Shown: positions 42,974 through 52,356 of the stretch, piece by piece
Numbering within the stretch: position 1 is the stretch's first letter
Layout: the number at the start of each line of letters is the position of its first letter
From: Plantactinospora mayteni
GTDB taxonomy: Bacteria > Actinomycetota > Actinomycetes > Mycobacteriales > Micromonosporaceae
Direction: 5' to 3'
Length of the DNA stretch: 54,772 nt
NCBI RefSeq assembly: GCF_016862935.1
Contig: NZ_BONX01000016.1
Span: forward strand, 1 to 54,772
The notes under the pieces: generated by a model
The model's input: the letters and a program-made list of their open reading frames with translations, nothing else
Database searches by the model: none
Told to the model about the DNA's origin: nothing
Made by a program: the position numbers and the translations under genes

Positions 42974-44221
42974 TCAGTAACTCTTCGGCTGGCCGAGTAC
43001 GCGCTGCGCGACGAAGTTGAGGATCATCTCCCGGCTGACCGGGGCGATCCGACCGGCCCGTACCGCGCCGAGCAGGGTGGCCACCCCGTAGTCGGTGGTC
43101 ATCCCGTTGCCGCCGTGCACCTGGATCGCGGTGTCCACGGCCAGCGCCGCCGCCTCCGCCGAGGCGTACTTGGCGAGGTTCGCGGCGACGCCGGCCTCGA
43201 CGTCACGACCGGCGTCGTACAGGGTGGCGGCCTTGGCGATCATCAGTCGGGCCAGTTCCACCTGGACGGCGGCGTGCGCCAGCGGATGCGAGACGCCCTG
43301 GTGGGCGCCGATCGGCCGGCCCCAGACCCGGCGGGTGGCGGTGTAGGTGGAGGCGCGCTCGATGGCGTACCGGCCGGTGCCGGCGCCCATCGCGGCGACC
43401 GTGATCCGTTCCGGGTTGAGCCCGGCGAAGAGCGCCGGCAGTCCGGCGTCCAGCCCGCCCCGGTCACCCGGCTCGGCCGTACCGCCGACCAGGGCGTCGC
43501 CGGGTAGCCGTACCTCGTCGAAGTAGAGCAGCCACTGGTTCTCCGGGGAGACGATCTCCATCTCCAGCTTCGACATGGTCAGCCCGGGGGCGTCGGTCGG
43601 GACCACGAAGAGCGCCGGCCGGAGCCGCTCGTCGGCCGTCCCGCGCCCATCGCCGCCCCGGCCGGTCGTGCCGTCGCCCTCCGTCGGCCCGGCCGGCTCG
43701 TCGTCGGGTACCCGGGCGACGACCAGGACGTACGGCGCCTCGTCCACTCCAGAGATGAAGCACTTCCGGCCGGAGAGCACCCAGCCCGCGCCGTCCCGGC
43801 GGGCCACGGTGCCGAGCCGGTGGAAGTTCGAGCCCGCCTCCGGTTCGGTGATCGCGAAGGCGATCTTCAGCGACCCGTCGGCGAGCCCGGGCAGGAAGGT
43901 CCGGCGCTGCGCCTCGGTGCCGTGTCGACCGATCACCGTGCCCGCGATGGCCGGCGAGACCACCAGGAGCAGCAGCGGGCAGCCGGTCGCCGCCAGCTCC
44001 TCGCAGACGATGGCCAGTTCGGTGATGCCGCCGCCACCGCCGCCGTACTCGGCCGGGATGTTGACCCCGAGATAGCCGAGCCGACCGGCCTCGTCCCACA
44101 GTTCGGTGGTGTGTTCGCCGGCCTTCGCCTTGGCGACGAAGTAGTCGTGGCCGTAGCGCTGGCCGAGGGACCGGACGGCCTCGCGGAGCTGCCGCTGCTC
44201 GGGGGTGGGGTCGAAGTCCAT
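42974..44221 (-). CDS. Acyl-CoA dehydrogenase, distal gene of the acyl-CoA operon
   Basis: A 415-residue FAD enzyme that forms the alpha,beta double bond of an acyl-CoA. The N-terminal helical domain, the FAD/substrate segment AFAITEPEAGSNFHRLGTVA near 122-141 and the C-terminal VHGGNGMTTDYGVATLLG are all present. A Gly/Asp-rich insert near residues 190-205 is unusual. It lies 56 bp downstream of the biotin carboxylase gene and is probably the last gene of the operon. An unsaturated acyl-CoA fed to the carboxylase is the likely product. Confidence 0.92.
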   Translation of the reverse strand: MDFDPTPEQRQLREAVRSLGQRYGHDYFVAKAKAGEHTTELWDEAGRLGYLGVNIPAEYGGGGGGITELAIVCEELAATGCPLLLLVVSPAIAGTVIGRHGTEAQRRTFLPGLADGSLKIAFAITEPEAGSNFHRLGTVARRDGAGWVLSGRKCFISGVDEAPYVLVVARVPDDEPAGPTEGDGTTGRGGDGRGTADERLRPALFVVPTDAPGLTMSKLEMEIVSPENQWLLYFDEVRLPGDALVGGTAEPGDRGGLDAGLPALFAGLNPERITVAAMGAGTGRYAIERASTYTATRRVWGRPIGAHQGVSHPLAHAAVQVELARLMIAKAATLYDAGRDVEAGVAANLAKYASAEAAALAVDTAIQVHGGNGMTTDYGVATLLGAVRAGRIAPVSREMILNFVAQRVLGQPKSY

Positions 44222-44277
44222 GCGGGATACCTTCCGACGAGGGGACCTGCGAGGGGACCTGGGGTGGACGGCCGGGA

Positions 44278-46449
44278 CTACTCCGGGCCCGAACTGCCGG
44301 GCTGCGCGGCATCCGGGACACCGGTCTGCTCCGGGTCCGGCGTCGCGGACCGGTCCGGGTCTGGGGTCGCGGGCTGCTCGGGGGCTGGGTGTGTGGGGTG
44401 CTCCGGGGTGAGCACGGCGAGTACCGCACCGGTCTCCACCTGGGAACCGGCGGTGACCGGCAGCACCGCCACCACTCCGGCGGTCGGGGCGGTGACTGGG
44501 TGTTCGAGCTTCATCGCCTCCAGCACGAGCAGCGGCTCACCGGCGGCGACCCGCTGGCCGGCCGTCACCAGCGTCCGGCTGACCGTGCCGGGCATCGGTG
44601 CCAGCAGCGAGCCCTCGGCCAGCTCCGGTACCGGCTCGGCGTACCGGGGCAGCTCGGTCAGCGCGACCGAACCGTCCGGACCGTCCACGAAGGAGACCGC
44701 GCCGACCCGGTGTACGGCGAAGACCTGCCGCACCCCGTCGACCGTCAGCACGGTCCGGGTCGGTTCGGCGGCGACCAGCACCACTTCGGGCCGCCTGCTC
44801 GCCTCGGGCCGCCTGCTCGGTTCGGGTTGCCCGGTCTGCTCGGGCTGGCCGGTTGAGGTGGGCTGGCCGGTCGAGGTGGGCTGTCGGGCGGCCCAGTTGA
44901 GCAGGGTGCCGGAGCGGTCCAGTCGGTAGTCGACCTCGACCGGGCCGGTCGGGCCGGCGTACCCGATGGTCTGTGGCGTGCTGGGGACGTTGCGCCAACC
45001 GGACGGCAGGGTGCCGAGGACCGGGGCGGCGGCCCGGCGTGCGGCGGCCCCGGCCAGCGCGGCGGCCAGCCCGGCCAGCCCGACCCGGTCCGGCGGGAGC
45101 AGCGGGGCGAAGACCTCCGGATGCCGGTCGAGGAAACCGGTGTCGATCTCGCCGGCCCGGAACTCCGCCGAGCGCAGCACCCGGACCAGCAGGTCCCGGT
45201 TGGTCGTCACGCCGTGCAGTTCCGCCCGACGCAGCGCGCCGGCCAGCGCCCGGGCCGCCTCGTCCCGGGTCGGCGCCCAGGCGATCAGCTTGGCCACCAT
45301 CGAGTCGTAGTGCACCCCGACCACCGAACCGTCCCGCACCCCGGAGTCGAGCCGCAGCCCGGAGTCGCGCCGTGCCTCGGTGCCGAACTCGACGGTCACC
45401 CCCGGTACGCCGAACCGGTGCAGCGTGCCGGTGGCCGGCAGCCAGTCGGCGGCCGGGTCCTCGGCACAGAGGCGTACCTCGATCGCGTGTGAGGTGACCG
45501 GCGGGGCAGCGGTCGGCAGCGCCCCGCCCTCGGCGACCAGCAGTTGCAGCCGGACCAGGTCGGTGCCGGTGACGCACTCGGTGACCGCGTGCTCGACCTG
45601 GAGCCGGGTGTTCATCTCCAGGAAGTGGAACTCGCCGGCCGGGGTGAGCAGGAACTCGACCGTACCCACCCCGAGATAGCCGACGGCGCGGGTGGCGGCC
45701 ACCGCCGCGCTCTCCAGCCGGGCCCGCAGTTCCGGGGTGACCGCGACCGAGGGCGCCTCCTCGACGATCTTCTGGTGCCGGCGCTGGATCGAGCACTCGC
45801 GCTCGCCGAGGGAGAGCACGGTACCGTGCGCGTCGGCGACGACCTGCACCTCGACGTGTCGGGCCCGCTCGACGTACGGCTCGACGAAGACCGTGCCGTC
45901 GCCGAACGCGGCGGCGGCCTCCCGGCGGGCCGACTCGACCGCGCGGGCAAGGTCGGCCGGGTCGCGGACGATCCGCATCCCGCGCCCGCCGCCGCCGGCC
46001 GCCGCCTTGACCAGTACCGGGAACGCCTCGACCTGGGCCGGATCGGTGTACGTCGGCAGCATCGGCACCCCGGCGTCGGCGAGCAGCGCCTTCGCCTCGG
46101 TCTTGTCACCCATCGCCGCGATGGCCTTGGCGGGCGGGCCGACCCAGGTCAGCCCGGCGTCCCCGACCGCGCTGGCGAAGCCGGCCTGTTCGGCGAGGAA
46201 GCCGTACCCGGGATGTACCGCGTCGGCCCCGGTCCGTCGGGCCGCCGCGACCAGCAGGTCGACCCGGAGGTACGTGTCGACCGGCGCGGCGCCCGGCAGC
46301 CTGACCGCGAGGTCGGCCTCGGCGACGTACGGGGCTTCGGCGTCCGGGTCGGAGTGCACGGCGACCGTCTCGATGCCGAGCGACCGGCAGGTGGCGAAGA
46401 TCCGTCGGGCGATCTCGCCCCGGTTGGCCACCAGCAGTCTGCGGATCAT
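44278..46449 (-). CDS. Acyl-CoA carboxylase alpha subunit (biotin carboxylase/biotin carrier)
   Basis: A 723-residue subunit that carboxylates its own biotin with ATP and bicarbonate. The biotin carboxylase domain (1-450) shows AAAGGGGRGMRIV, GERECSIQRRHQKIVEEAPS and EMNTRLQVEHAVTE. The biotinyl domain has LEAMKLEHPV with Lys near 647; Leu after Lys (not Met) is common in this subfamily. A linker of QPTSTG/QPEQTG repeats precedes the carrier, and a 45-residue Pro/Asp/Thr tail follows it. It pairs with the carboxyltransferase encoded just upstream; 3-methylcrotonyl-CoA or geranyl-CoA are likely substrates. Confidence 0.93.
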   Translation of the reverse strand: MIRRLLVANRGEIARRIFATCRSLGIETVAVHSDPDAEAPYVAEADLAVRLPGAAPVDTYLRVDLLVAAARRTGADAVHPGYGFLAEQAGFASAVGDAGLTWVGPPAKAIAAMGDKTEAKALLADAGVPMLPTYTDPAQVEAFPVLVKAAAGGGGRGMRIVRDPADLARAVESARREAAAAFGDGTVFVEPYVERARHVEVQVVADAHGTVLSLGERECSIQRRHQKIVEEAPSVAVTPELRARLESAAVAATRAVGYLGVGTVEFLLTPAGEFHFLEMNTRLQVEHAVTECVTGTDLVRLQLLVAEGGALPTAAPPVTSHAIEVRLCAEDPAADWLPATGTLHRFGVPGVTVEFGTEARRDSGLRLDSGVRDGSVVGVHYDSMVAKLIAWAPTRDEAARALAGALRRAELHGVTTNRDLLVRVLRSAEFRAGEIDTGFLDRHPEVFAPLLPPDRVGLAGLAAALAGAAARRAAAPVLGTLPSGWRNVPSTPQTIGYAGPTGPVEVDYRLDRSGTLLNWAARQPTSTGQPTSTGQPEQTGQPEPSRRPEASRRPEVVLVAAEPTRTVLTVDGVRQVFAVHRVGAVSFVDGPDGSVALTELPRYAEPVPELAEGSLLAPMPGTVSRTLVTAGQRVAAGEPLLVLEAMKLEHPVTAPTAGVVAVLPVTAGSQVETGAVLAVLTPEHPTHPAPEQPATPDPDRSATPDPEQTGVPDAAQPGSSGPE

Positions 46450-46602
46450 CCGCCGCTCCTCCTTCGGTTTCGGGATGCTTACCGGTTCGGCCGGCTGCTG
46501 CTTTGGCGGGTGCCGGGTCGGGGGCCGGTCGGCAAACCGGGGTCGTGGCGCCCCGGCTCAGTGCATGACGTCGGGGGCCTTCCCAGCACCTCGAACTGTT
46601 GC

Positions 46603-46653
46603 CCTCGGGCACGCTTCACAGCCGAAAGTGTCCTCGGGCACGCTTCACAGCCG
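46603..46653. repeat. Tandem duplication of the carboxyltransferase gene's 3' end
   Basis: Two copies (46603-46624 and 46632-46653) of a 22-nt segment with period 29 nt. The copy nearer the gene includes its stop codon (complement of 46645-46647) and last codons; the other is a non-coding copy just downstream. It is a recent slippage event at the gene end. Confidence 0.8.
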
Positions 46654-48246
46654 GAAGATGCCGAAGGTCTCGGCGCCCCGGACGGGTCCGTTGTGGATCG
46701 CGGAGAGGCAGAGCCCGAGCACCGTACGGGTGTCCCGGGGGTCGAGCACACCGTCGTCGTAGAGCCGGCCGGAGAGGTGCAGCGCGGCCGACTCCGCTTC
46801 GATCTGCCGCTCCACCATGGCCCGCATCGCGGCGTCGGAGTCCTCGTCGTACGGTCGGCCCCTGGCCTGGGCCGCCTGCCGGGCCACGATCGAGAGCACT
46901 CCGGCGAGCTGGGTCGGCCCCATCACCGCCGACCTGGCGTTCGGCCAGGTGAAGAGGAAACGCGGCTCGTACGCCCGCCCGCACATGCCGTAGTTTCCCG
47001 CCCCGTACGAGGCGCCGAGGTTGACAGTCAGGTGTGGCACGGTCGAGTTCGACACCGCGTTGATCATCAGTGCTCCATGCTTGATGATGCCGCGCTGCTC
47101 GTACTCGGTGCCGACCATGTAGCCGGTGGTGTTCTGGAGGAACAGCAGCGGGGTGTCGGCGGCGTTGGCGAGCTGGATGAACTGGGCCGCCTTCTGCGCC
47201 TCCTCGGAGAACAACACGCCCTGGACGTTGGCCAGCACGCCGACCGGATAGCCGTGCAGCTCGCCCCATCCGGTGGCCAGGGCGCGGCCGTACGCCGGCT
47301 TGAACTCGTCGAACTCGGAGCCGTCCAGGATCCGGGCCAGCACCTCGCGCGGGTCGAACGGCACCCGCAGGTCACCGCTGGGGATGCCGAGCAGCTCCTC
47401 GGGGTCGTACTTCGGTGGCTCGGGGACGGTGCTGCGGGGCGGCGGGCCGTGCTTGCGCCAGGCGAGCCGGCGTACGCACTGCCGGGCCAGTCGCAGCCCG
47501 TCCCGCTCGTCGGCGGCGACGAAGTCGGCCAACCCCGAGGTGCTGGCGTGCATGGTGGCACCGCCCAGCGACTCGTCGTCGGCGTCCTCCCCGGTGGCCA
47601 TCCTGACCAGCGGCGGTCCGGCCAGGAAGACCTTCGCCCGGCCGCGCACCATGATGGTGTGGTCGGACATCCCCGGCACGTACGCCCCGCCGGCCGTGGC
47701 GGTGCCGAACACCACCGAGATGGTCGGGATCCGGGCCGCCGAGAGCCGGGTCAGGTCCCGGAAGACCCGTCCGCCCGGGATGAAGATCTCCGCCTGGCTG
47801 GGCAGGTCCGCCCCGCCGGACTCGACCAGGTTGATCATCGGCAGCCGGTTCGCCAGCGCGATCTCACCGGCCCGCTGGGTCTTGCGCAGCGTGTACGGGT
47901 TGACCGCTCCGCCGCGTACCGTCGGGTCGTTGGCGACGACGACGCACTCGACGCCCTCGACCACCCCGATCCCGGTGACCACGCTGGCCCCGGTCGGGAA
48001 GTCGGTGCCCCAGGCGGCGACCGGGGAGAGTTCCAGGAACGGGGCGTCCCGGTCGAGCAGCAGCTCGATCCGTTCCCGGGCCAGGAGTTTGCCCCGATCG
48101 TGGTGCCGGGCCACGTACTTCTCCCCGCCGCCGGCCCGGGCGGCGTCCAGCGCGCCCTCCAGCTCCGCCAGCCGGTCCAGCATCGCCGCCCGGTTCTCCC
48201 GGTACGCCGCAGCCGCCGGATCGACGGCCGTCCGCAACGCGCTCAC
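46645..48246 (-). CDS. Acyl-CoA carboxylase beta subunit (carboxyltransferase)
   Basis: A 533-residue carboxyltransferase of the propionyl/methylcrotonyl/geranyl-CoA family. GTG at 48246 follows AGGAGG by 8 nt. The N-terminal half contains ESGGADLPSQAEIF and TATAGGAYVPGMSD (first oxyanion region); the second half contains NTTGYMVGTEYEQRGIIKHG and GASYGAGNYGMCGRAYEPRF. These fit MccB/AtuC-like subunits best. It is encoded 195 bp before the alpha subunit and 196 bp after an acyl-CoA dehydrogenase gene, across a repeat array. Confidence 0.92.
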   Translation of the reverse strand: MSALRTAVDPAAAAYRENRAAMLDRLAELEGALDAARAGGGEKYVARHHDRGKLLARERIELLLDRDAPFLELSPVAAWGTDFPTGASVVTGIGVVEGVECVVVANDPTVRGGAVNPYTLRKTQRAGEIALANRLPMINLVESGGADLPSQAEIFIPGGRVFRDLTRLSAARIPTISVVFGTATAGGAYVPGMSDHTIMVRGRAKVFLAGPPLVRMATGEDADDESLGGATMHASTSGLADFVAADERDGLRLARQCVRRLAWRKHGPPPRSTVPEPPKYDPEELLGIPSGDLRVPFDPREVLARILDGSEFDEFKPAYGRALATGWGELHGYPVGVLANVQGVLFSEEAQKAAQFIQLANAADTPLLFLQNTTGYMVGTEYEQRGIIKHGALMINAVSNSTVPHLTVNLGASYGAGNYGMCGRAYEPRFLFTWPNARSAVMGPTQLAGVLSIVARQAAQARGRPYDEDSDAAMRAMVERQIEAESAALHLSGRLYDDGVLDPRDTRTVLGLCLSAIHNGPVRGAETFGIFRL

Positions 48247-48314
48247 GCCTCGTTCCTCCTGTCCCCGGCCGACCCGCCGACCCAGAGGGTCCGCCCGCCG
48301 CCATGCCCCCGGCC

Positions 48315-48436
48315 GCTGAGTCCCGCCCCACGTCGGCGCTGAGTCCCGCCCCACGCCGTGGCTGGTCGTCGCTGAGTCCCGCCCCGCGTCGGCGCTGGTC
48401 GTCGCTGAGTCCCGCCCCGCGTCGGCGCTGGTCGTC
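48315..48436. repeat. 33-nt tandem repeats in the operon spacer
   Basis: Copies at 48338-48370, 48371-48403 and 48404-48436, with a 23-nt partial copy at 48315-48337. The last two are identical and the first differs at a few sites. The array fills the spacer between the acyl-CoA dehydrogenase stop (48443) and the carboxyltransferase start, in an operon whose other junctions overlap. The unit length is a multiple of three. Confidence 0.85.
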
Positions 48437-48442
48437 GCACGG

Positions 48443-49612
48443 TCAGATCCCCAGGCCCTTGGCGGCGATCTCGTTCATGATTTCCGTGGTGCCGCCGCCG
48501 ATGCCCAGGATCCGGGCGTCCCGGTAGTGCCGCTCCACCTCGGCGTCGCGCAGGTAGCCGTAGCCGCCGTGCAGTTGGACGGCCCGGTCGACCACCCAGG
48601 CGCAGGCCGCCACGGCGGCGTTCTTGGCCATCGCCACCTCGGCCGGCACCGGCTCACCGGCCGCCACCCGGTCGGCGACCTGCCGGACGTACGCCCGAGC
48701 CGCCGCCGTCCGGGTGGCCATCTCGGCGAGCCGGTGCCGGACGACCTGCCGCTCGGTGAGCGGACCGCCGAAGGTGTGCCGGTCCCGGCACCAGGCCAGG
48801 GTCAGGTCGAGGCAGCGCTGCGCGGTGGCGTACGCCTGGGTGGCCAGGGAGAGCCGCTCGGTACCGAACTCCCGCATGATGGCGGCGAAGCCGGTGTGCT
48901 CGGCGCCGACCAGGTTCCGCACCGGAACTCGTACGTCGACGAAGGAGAGCGCGGCCGTGTCGGAGCAGTGCCAGCCGAGCTTCTCCAGTCGACGGTCGAC
49001 GGTGCAGCCCGGTGCGTCCTTGTCGATCACCAGCAGGGAGATGCCGGCCGCACCCGGCGCACCGGTCCGGACGGCGGTGGTGACGAAGTCCGCCCGTACC
49101 CCGCTGGTGACGAAGGTCTTCGTACCGTTGACGAGGTAGTCGTCGCCGTCCCGCCGGGCGGTGGTACGCAGCGCCGCCACGTCCGACCCGCCGTCCGGCT
49201 CGGTGACGGCGAGTGCCCCGATCCGGGTCCCGGCAAGGGTCGGCCGGACGTACCGCTCGACCAGTTCGGCACTGCCGCCCGACTCCGGCCGACCGTCTCC
49301 TTGCCAGGCGGCGACGATGTGCGGCAGGGCGATGCCGTGGGTGAAGAGCGCGGCGACCAGCCCGGAGGAGCCGCCGGCCCGGATCAGTTCCTCGGTGACC
49401 AGCAGGCTGTCCCGCAGGTCGCCGCCGCTGCCGCCGACCGCCTCCGGAAAGCCGACCCCGAGCAGCCCCAGCTCGGCGGCGACCCGGTGCAGCGCCCGGG
49501 GCACCTCGCCGGCCCGCTCCCACCCGTCCAGATGCGGCAGTACGTCGCGCGTGACGAACCGCCGGGTCAGCTCGCGGAGCTGCCGCCGCTCCAGGCTCTC
49601 CGGCTCACTCAT
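48443..49612 (-). CDS. Acyl-CoA dehydrogenase, proximal gene of the acyl-CoA operon
   Basis: A 389-residue flavoenzyme. LAVTEPDGGSDVAALRTTAR near residues 128-147 binds FAD and substrate; VQLHGGYGYLRDAEVERHYRDA and LGIGGGTTEIMNE near the end are the C-terminal family signatures. The catalytic base seems to be Glu in the GGTTEI region, as in medium-chain enzymes. It overlaps the AtuA gene by 4 nt (ATGA). Isovaleryl-CoA/citronellyl-CoA-type substrates fit the context. Confidence 0.93.
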   Translation of the reverse strand: MSEPESLERRQLRELTRRFVTRDVLPHLDGWERAGEVPRALHRVAAELGLLGVGFPEAVGGSGGDLRDSLLVTEELIRAGGSSGLVAALFTHGIALPHIVAAWQGDGRPESGGSAELVERYVRPTLAGTRIGALAVTEPDGGSDVAALRTTARRDGDDYLVNGTKTFVTSGVRADFVTTAVRTGAPGAAGISLLVIDKDAPGCTVDRRLEKLGWHCSDTAALSFVDVRVPVRNLVGAEHTGFAAIMREFGTERLSLATQAYATAQRCLDLTLAWCRDRHTFGGPLTERQVVRHRLAEMATRTAAARAYVRQVADRVAAGEPVPAEVAMAKNAAVAACAWVVDRAVQLHGGYGYLRDAEVERHYRDARILGIGGGTTEIMNEIAAKGLGI

Positions 49613-51492
49613 CCCAACTCCGCCGCCGCCGCTCGCCCCGTCGGCGCCTGTCCCGCCGCCGCCTCCCCGGGCCGCGTCGCTGTCTCCCCGCCGGCTTCCG
49701 CCGCCTGCCCGGCCTGCGTCGCTGCCTTCTCGCCGGTTCCCGCCGTCTGCCCGGCCTGCGTCGCTGCCTTCTCGCCGGTTCCCGCCGTTTCCACTGGCGG
49801 CTCGTCGAGTAGCTCGGTCGGTAGGTCGACGACGCGGGCACGCAGCAGTTCGCCGAGCGCCTTGGCCTGCGGGTCGAACCGGGCCGAGTCGGCCGCGCCC
49901 GCGCCCAGCAGCCCGGTGAGCACGAAGTTGACCGCCCGCAGGTGGGGCAGTTCGTATCGCCGTACCGGCAGCGCGGCGGTCTCCGGCAGCAGCGCGCGCA
50001 GCCGTTCGACGGTCAGCCAGCCGCGCAGCCAGCGGTGTCCGGCGGCCGACCGGGCCCAGACCCCGAGGTTGGCGTCGCCGCCCTTGTCCCCCGAGCGGGC
50101 GCCGACCAGCATCCCGAGCGGTGCCCGCCGGGTCGGCCCGGCCTCGAACACCGGACCCTCGTCCGGACCGGCGGCCGGCTCCTCGCGGTACGGCGCGGTG
50201 ACCGCCGGAGGCGCGATGTCGACCCGCTCGCCGGAGGGGAGCACGGCGACCTGCCGTACCCGGTCCTGGGCCACCTCCTCGGCGGCGAACGTCCCGTACG
50301 GGCTGGCGTCGCCGGGCGGGGTGGTCAGGGTACAGCCGGGGTAGGAGGCCAGGGCCAGTTCGACGGCGGCGGCCGAGAACGCCCGCCCGGCCCGCTTCGG
50401 GTCACCGTCGCTCAGGTGTACGTGCAGCAGCGCGCTCGCCGTCTCGGTGTCGACCGCGTCCACCCGGTCGGTACGGGCCAGCGTGAACTCCAGCCCGTCG
50501 CCGCCGATCGCGTCGGTGAGCTGGGCCCGGACCAGTGCCGCCTTCGCCTCGATGTCGAGTCCACAGAGGACGAAGGTCATCGAGTTGCGGAAGCCGCCCA
50601 GCCGGGTGACCCCGACCTTGAGGGTCGGCGGTGGAGGGGTGCCGCGCGCCCCGCTGACGCGTACCCGGTCCGGTCCGGCCTCGGTCAGGGTGACCGTGTC
50701 GAGCCGGCTCAGCACGTCCGGGCCGAGATAGCCGGGGCCGGCGATCTCGTACAGTAGTTGCGCGGTGACGGTCTCCCGGGTGACCGCGCCACCGGTGCCC
50801 GGATGCTTGGTGAGCACCGCCGAGCCGTCCCGGTGCAGTTCGGCGAGCGGGAAGCCGGGGCGACGCCCGCCATCCGGCAGTTCGGTGAAGAAGCTGAAGT
50901 TGCCGCCGCTGACCTGGGCGCCACACTCCAGCAGGTGGCCGGCGACGGTCGCCCCGGCGAGCGCGTCGAGGTCGGCCCGGGTCCAGCCGAAGTGCGCGAT
51001 CCCCGGGCCGACCACCAGCGAGGCGTCGGTGACCCGGCCGGTGACCACCATCTCCGCCCCGGCATCGAGACAGGCGGCGATGCCGAACGCCCCCAGGTAC
51101 GCGTTCGCGGTCAACGTGCCCGGCCGGTCCAGCGCGTCGCCCTCGACGTACCCGATCCGGACCGGCAGCCCGAGCCGGTCGGCGAGGGTACCCAGTGCGG
51201 CGGCCAGCCCGGCCGGGTTCAGCCCACCCGCGTTCGTCACGATCCGTACGCCCCGGTCCAGCGCGGTGCCGAGGCAGGGTTCGAGCTGCCGCAGGAAGGT
51301 ACGGGCGTAGCCGAGTTCCGGGTCGCGCTGCCGGTCCCGGCCGAGGATCAGCATGGTCAGTTCGGCCAGGTAGTCGCCGGTCAGCACGTCGAGTTCGCCG
51401 CCGTCGAGCATCTCCCGCCAGGCGCTGGACCGGTCGCCGTAGAACCCGGAGGCGTTGCCGATCCGCAGCACGTCCGGGCTGGCGCCGATCAC
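49609..51492 (-). CDS. AtuA-like (acyclic terpene utilisation, DUF1446) protein
   Basis: A 627-residue protein. The N-terminal DUF1446 domain (about 1-440) has RIGNASGFYGDRSSAWREML, VRIVTNAGGLNPAGLAAAL and the VVTGRVTDASLVVGPGIAHF segment. The C-terminal about 115 residues form the second conserved AtuA domain (LARSGDKGGDANLG type). The last about 50 residues are Ala/Gly/Thr repeats from a 42-nt tandem repeat. AtuA is required for citronellol/geraniol use in Pseudomonas but its reaction is unknown. It is coupled by 4-nt overlaps to genes on both sides. Confidence 0.88.
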   Translation of the reverse strand: MIGASPDVLRIGNASGFYGDRSSAWREMLDGGELDVLTGDYLAELTMLILGRDRQRDPELGYARTFLRQLEPCLGTALDRGVRIVTNAGGLNPAGLAAALGTLADRLGLPVRIGYVEGDALDRPGTLTANAYLGAFGIAACLDAGAEMVVTGRVTDASLVVGPGIAHFGWTRADLDALAGATVAGHLLECGAQVSGGNFSFFTELPDGGRRPGFPLAELHRDGSAVLTKHPGTGGAVTRETVTAQLLYEIAGPGYLGPDVLSRLDTVTLTEAGPDRVRVSGARGTPPPPTLKVGVTRLGGFRNSMTFVLCGLDIEAKAALVRAQLTDAIGGDGLEFTLARTDRVDAVDTETASALLHVHLSDGDPKRAGRAFSAAAVELALASYPGCTLTTPPGDASPYGTFAAEEVAQDRVRQVAVLPSGERVDIAPPAVTAPYREEPAAGPDEGPVFEAGPTRRAPLGMLVGARSGDKGGDANLGVWARSAAGHRWLRGWLTVERLRALLPETAALPVRRYELPHLRAVNFVLTGLLGAGAADSARFDPQAKALGELLRARVVDLPTELLDEPPVETAGTGEKAATQAGQTAGTGEKAATQAGQAAEAGGETATRPGEAAAGQAPTGRAAAAELG

Positions 51493-52334
51493 GACACCCC
51501 GCCCGGCCGGCGGTGCCCCCGGCCCGGCTCGCGGCGTTCATCCGGCTCGCGGTCTTCGGCGGGTTCGCGGCCGGGGCCGGGTGGGCCGGCGAAGACCTGG
51601 GCGATGCCGAGCCACTCGGTGGCGACCGGCCCGACCGCGACCAGGGCCAGGTCGGTGTGGTGCCGTCGCTGAGTGACCAGCAGGCAGAAGTCCAGTGCCG
51701 GTCCGGAGACCCGGTCCGCCGCATCGGCCGGCCCGAACTGCCAGAACTCGCCGTCGGGGCCGGTCAGCGCGACGCGTACGGGTGCGTCGGGGATCGGGCG
51801 ACCGTGGGTGGCGAAGGCGTGTCCGACGGTACGGGCGCCAAGGTAGGCCACGTGTCGGAGCCGGGCGGTCGGGGTACGGCTGACGCCGAGCGCGTCGGCG
51901 ACGTCCTCGCCGTGCGCCCAGGTCTCCATGATCCGGGCGGTGGCCATCGAGGTGGCCGACATCCGGGTGCCGTACCACGGCATCTTCACCCCGGCCGGTA
52001 CGCCGCGCAGCGCCCGCGCCAGGGCCGACCGGCCGGCCCGCCACCGCTCCAGCAGTTCGGGTACGGGTGCCAGGAACTCCGTCGCGCCCCGGTCGATGAA
52101 GCCGTGCGGATCGCTCGCCGCGTGCCGGATCGACTTGGCGAACGCGTCGACGTCGGTGGCGGCCAGCGTGGCGACGTGGTCGGTCCAGGCGAGGTGGGCG
52201 ACCTGGTGGGCGACGGTCCAGCCCGGCGCCGGGGTGGGGCGGGCCCAGTCCGCCTCGGGCAGCTCCACGACCAGCGCCTCCAGCGCCGCCGACTCGGCGG
52301 CCAGGTCCGTCAGCAGACTGTCGAGGTCGACCAT
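51489..52334 (-). CDS. TIGR03084 family protein (DinB/maleylpyruvate isomerase-like)
   Basis: A 281-residue protein. The N-terminal four-helix bundle (about 1-160) has the metal-binding pattern of the DinB/MDMPI superfamily: His in VAHQVAHLAWTDH and in METWAHGEDVADAL. The C-terminal domain (about 170-260) resembles sterol-carrier-like MDMPI C-terminal folds. ATG at 52334 follows AAGGAGG. It is the first structural gene of the acyl-CoA operon. Its chemistry is unknown; it recurs next to AtuA-like genes. Confidence 0.88.
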   Translation of the reverse strand: MVDLDSLLTDLAAESAALEALVVELPEADWARPTPAPGWTVAHQVAHLAWTDHVATLAATDVDAFAKSIRHAASDPHGFIDRGATEFLAPVPELLERWRAGRSALARALRGVPAGVKMPWYGTRMSATSMATARIMETWAHGEDVADALGVSRTPTARLRHVAYLGARTVGHAFATHGRPIPDAPVRVALTGPDGEFWQFGPADAADRVSGPALDFCLLVTQRRHHTDLALVAVGPVATEWLGIAQVFAGPPGPGREPAEDREPDERREPGRGHRRPGGVS

Positions 52335-52356
52335 GCGCGGCCTCCTTGCCGGTCGC

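Noticed and set aside
45544-48342. A 932-codon open frame on the plus strand, antisense to the carboxylase genes
   Set aside because: It is the GC-driven shadow of two well-supported genes on the other strand; its product is low-complexity and shows no domain.
48243-48440. A 65-codon frame with GTQRRPAPTRG repeats between two operon genes
   Set aside because: It is the translation of the 33-nt tandem array; repeat units of 33 nt keep any frame open, and no ribosome binding site or homology supports a peptide.
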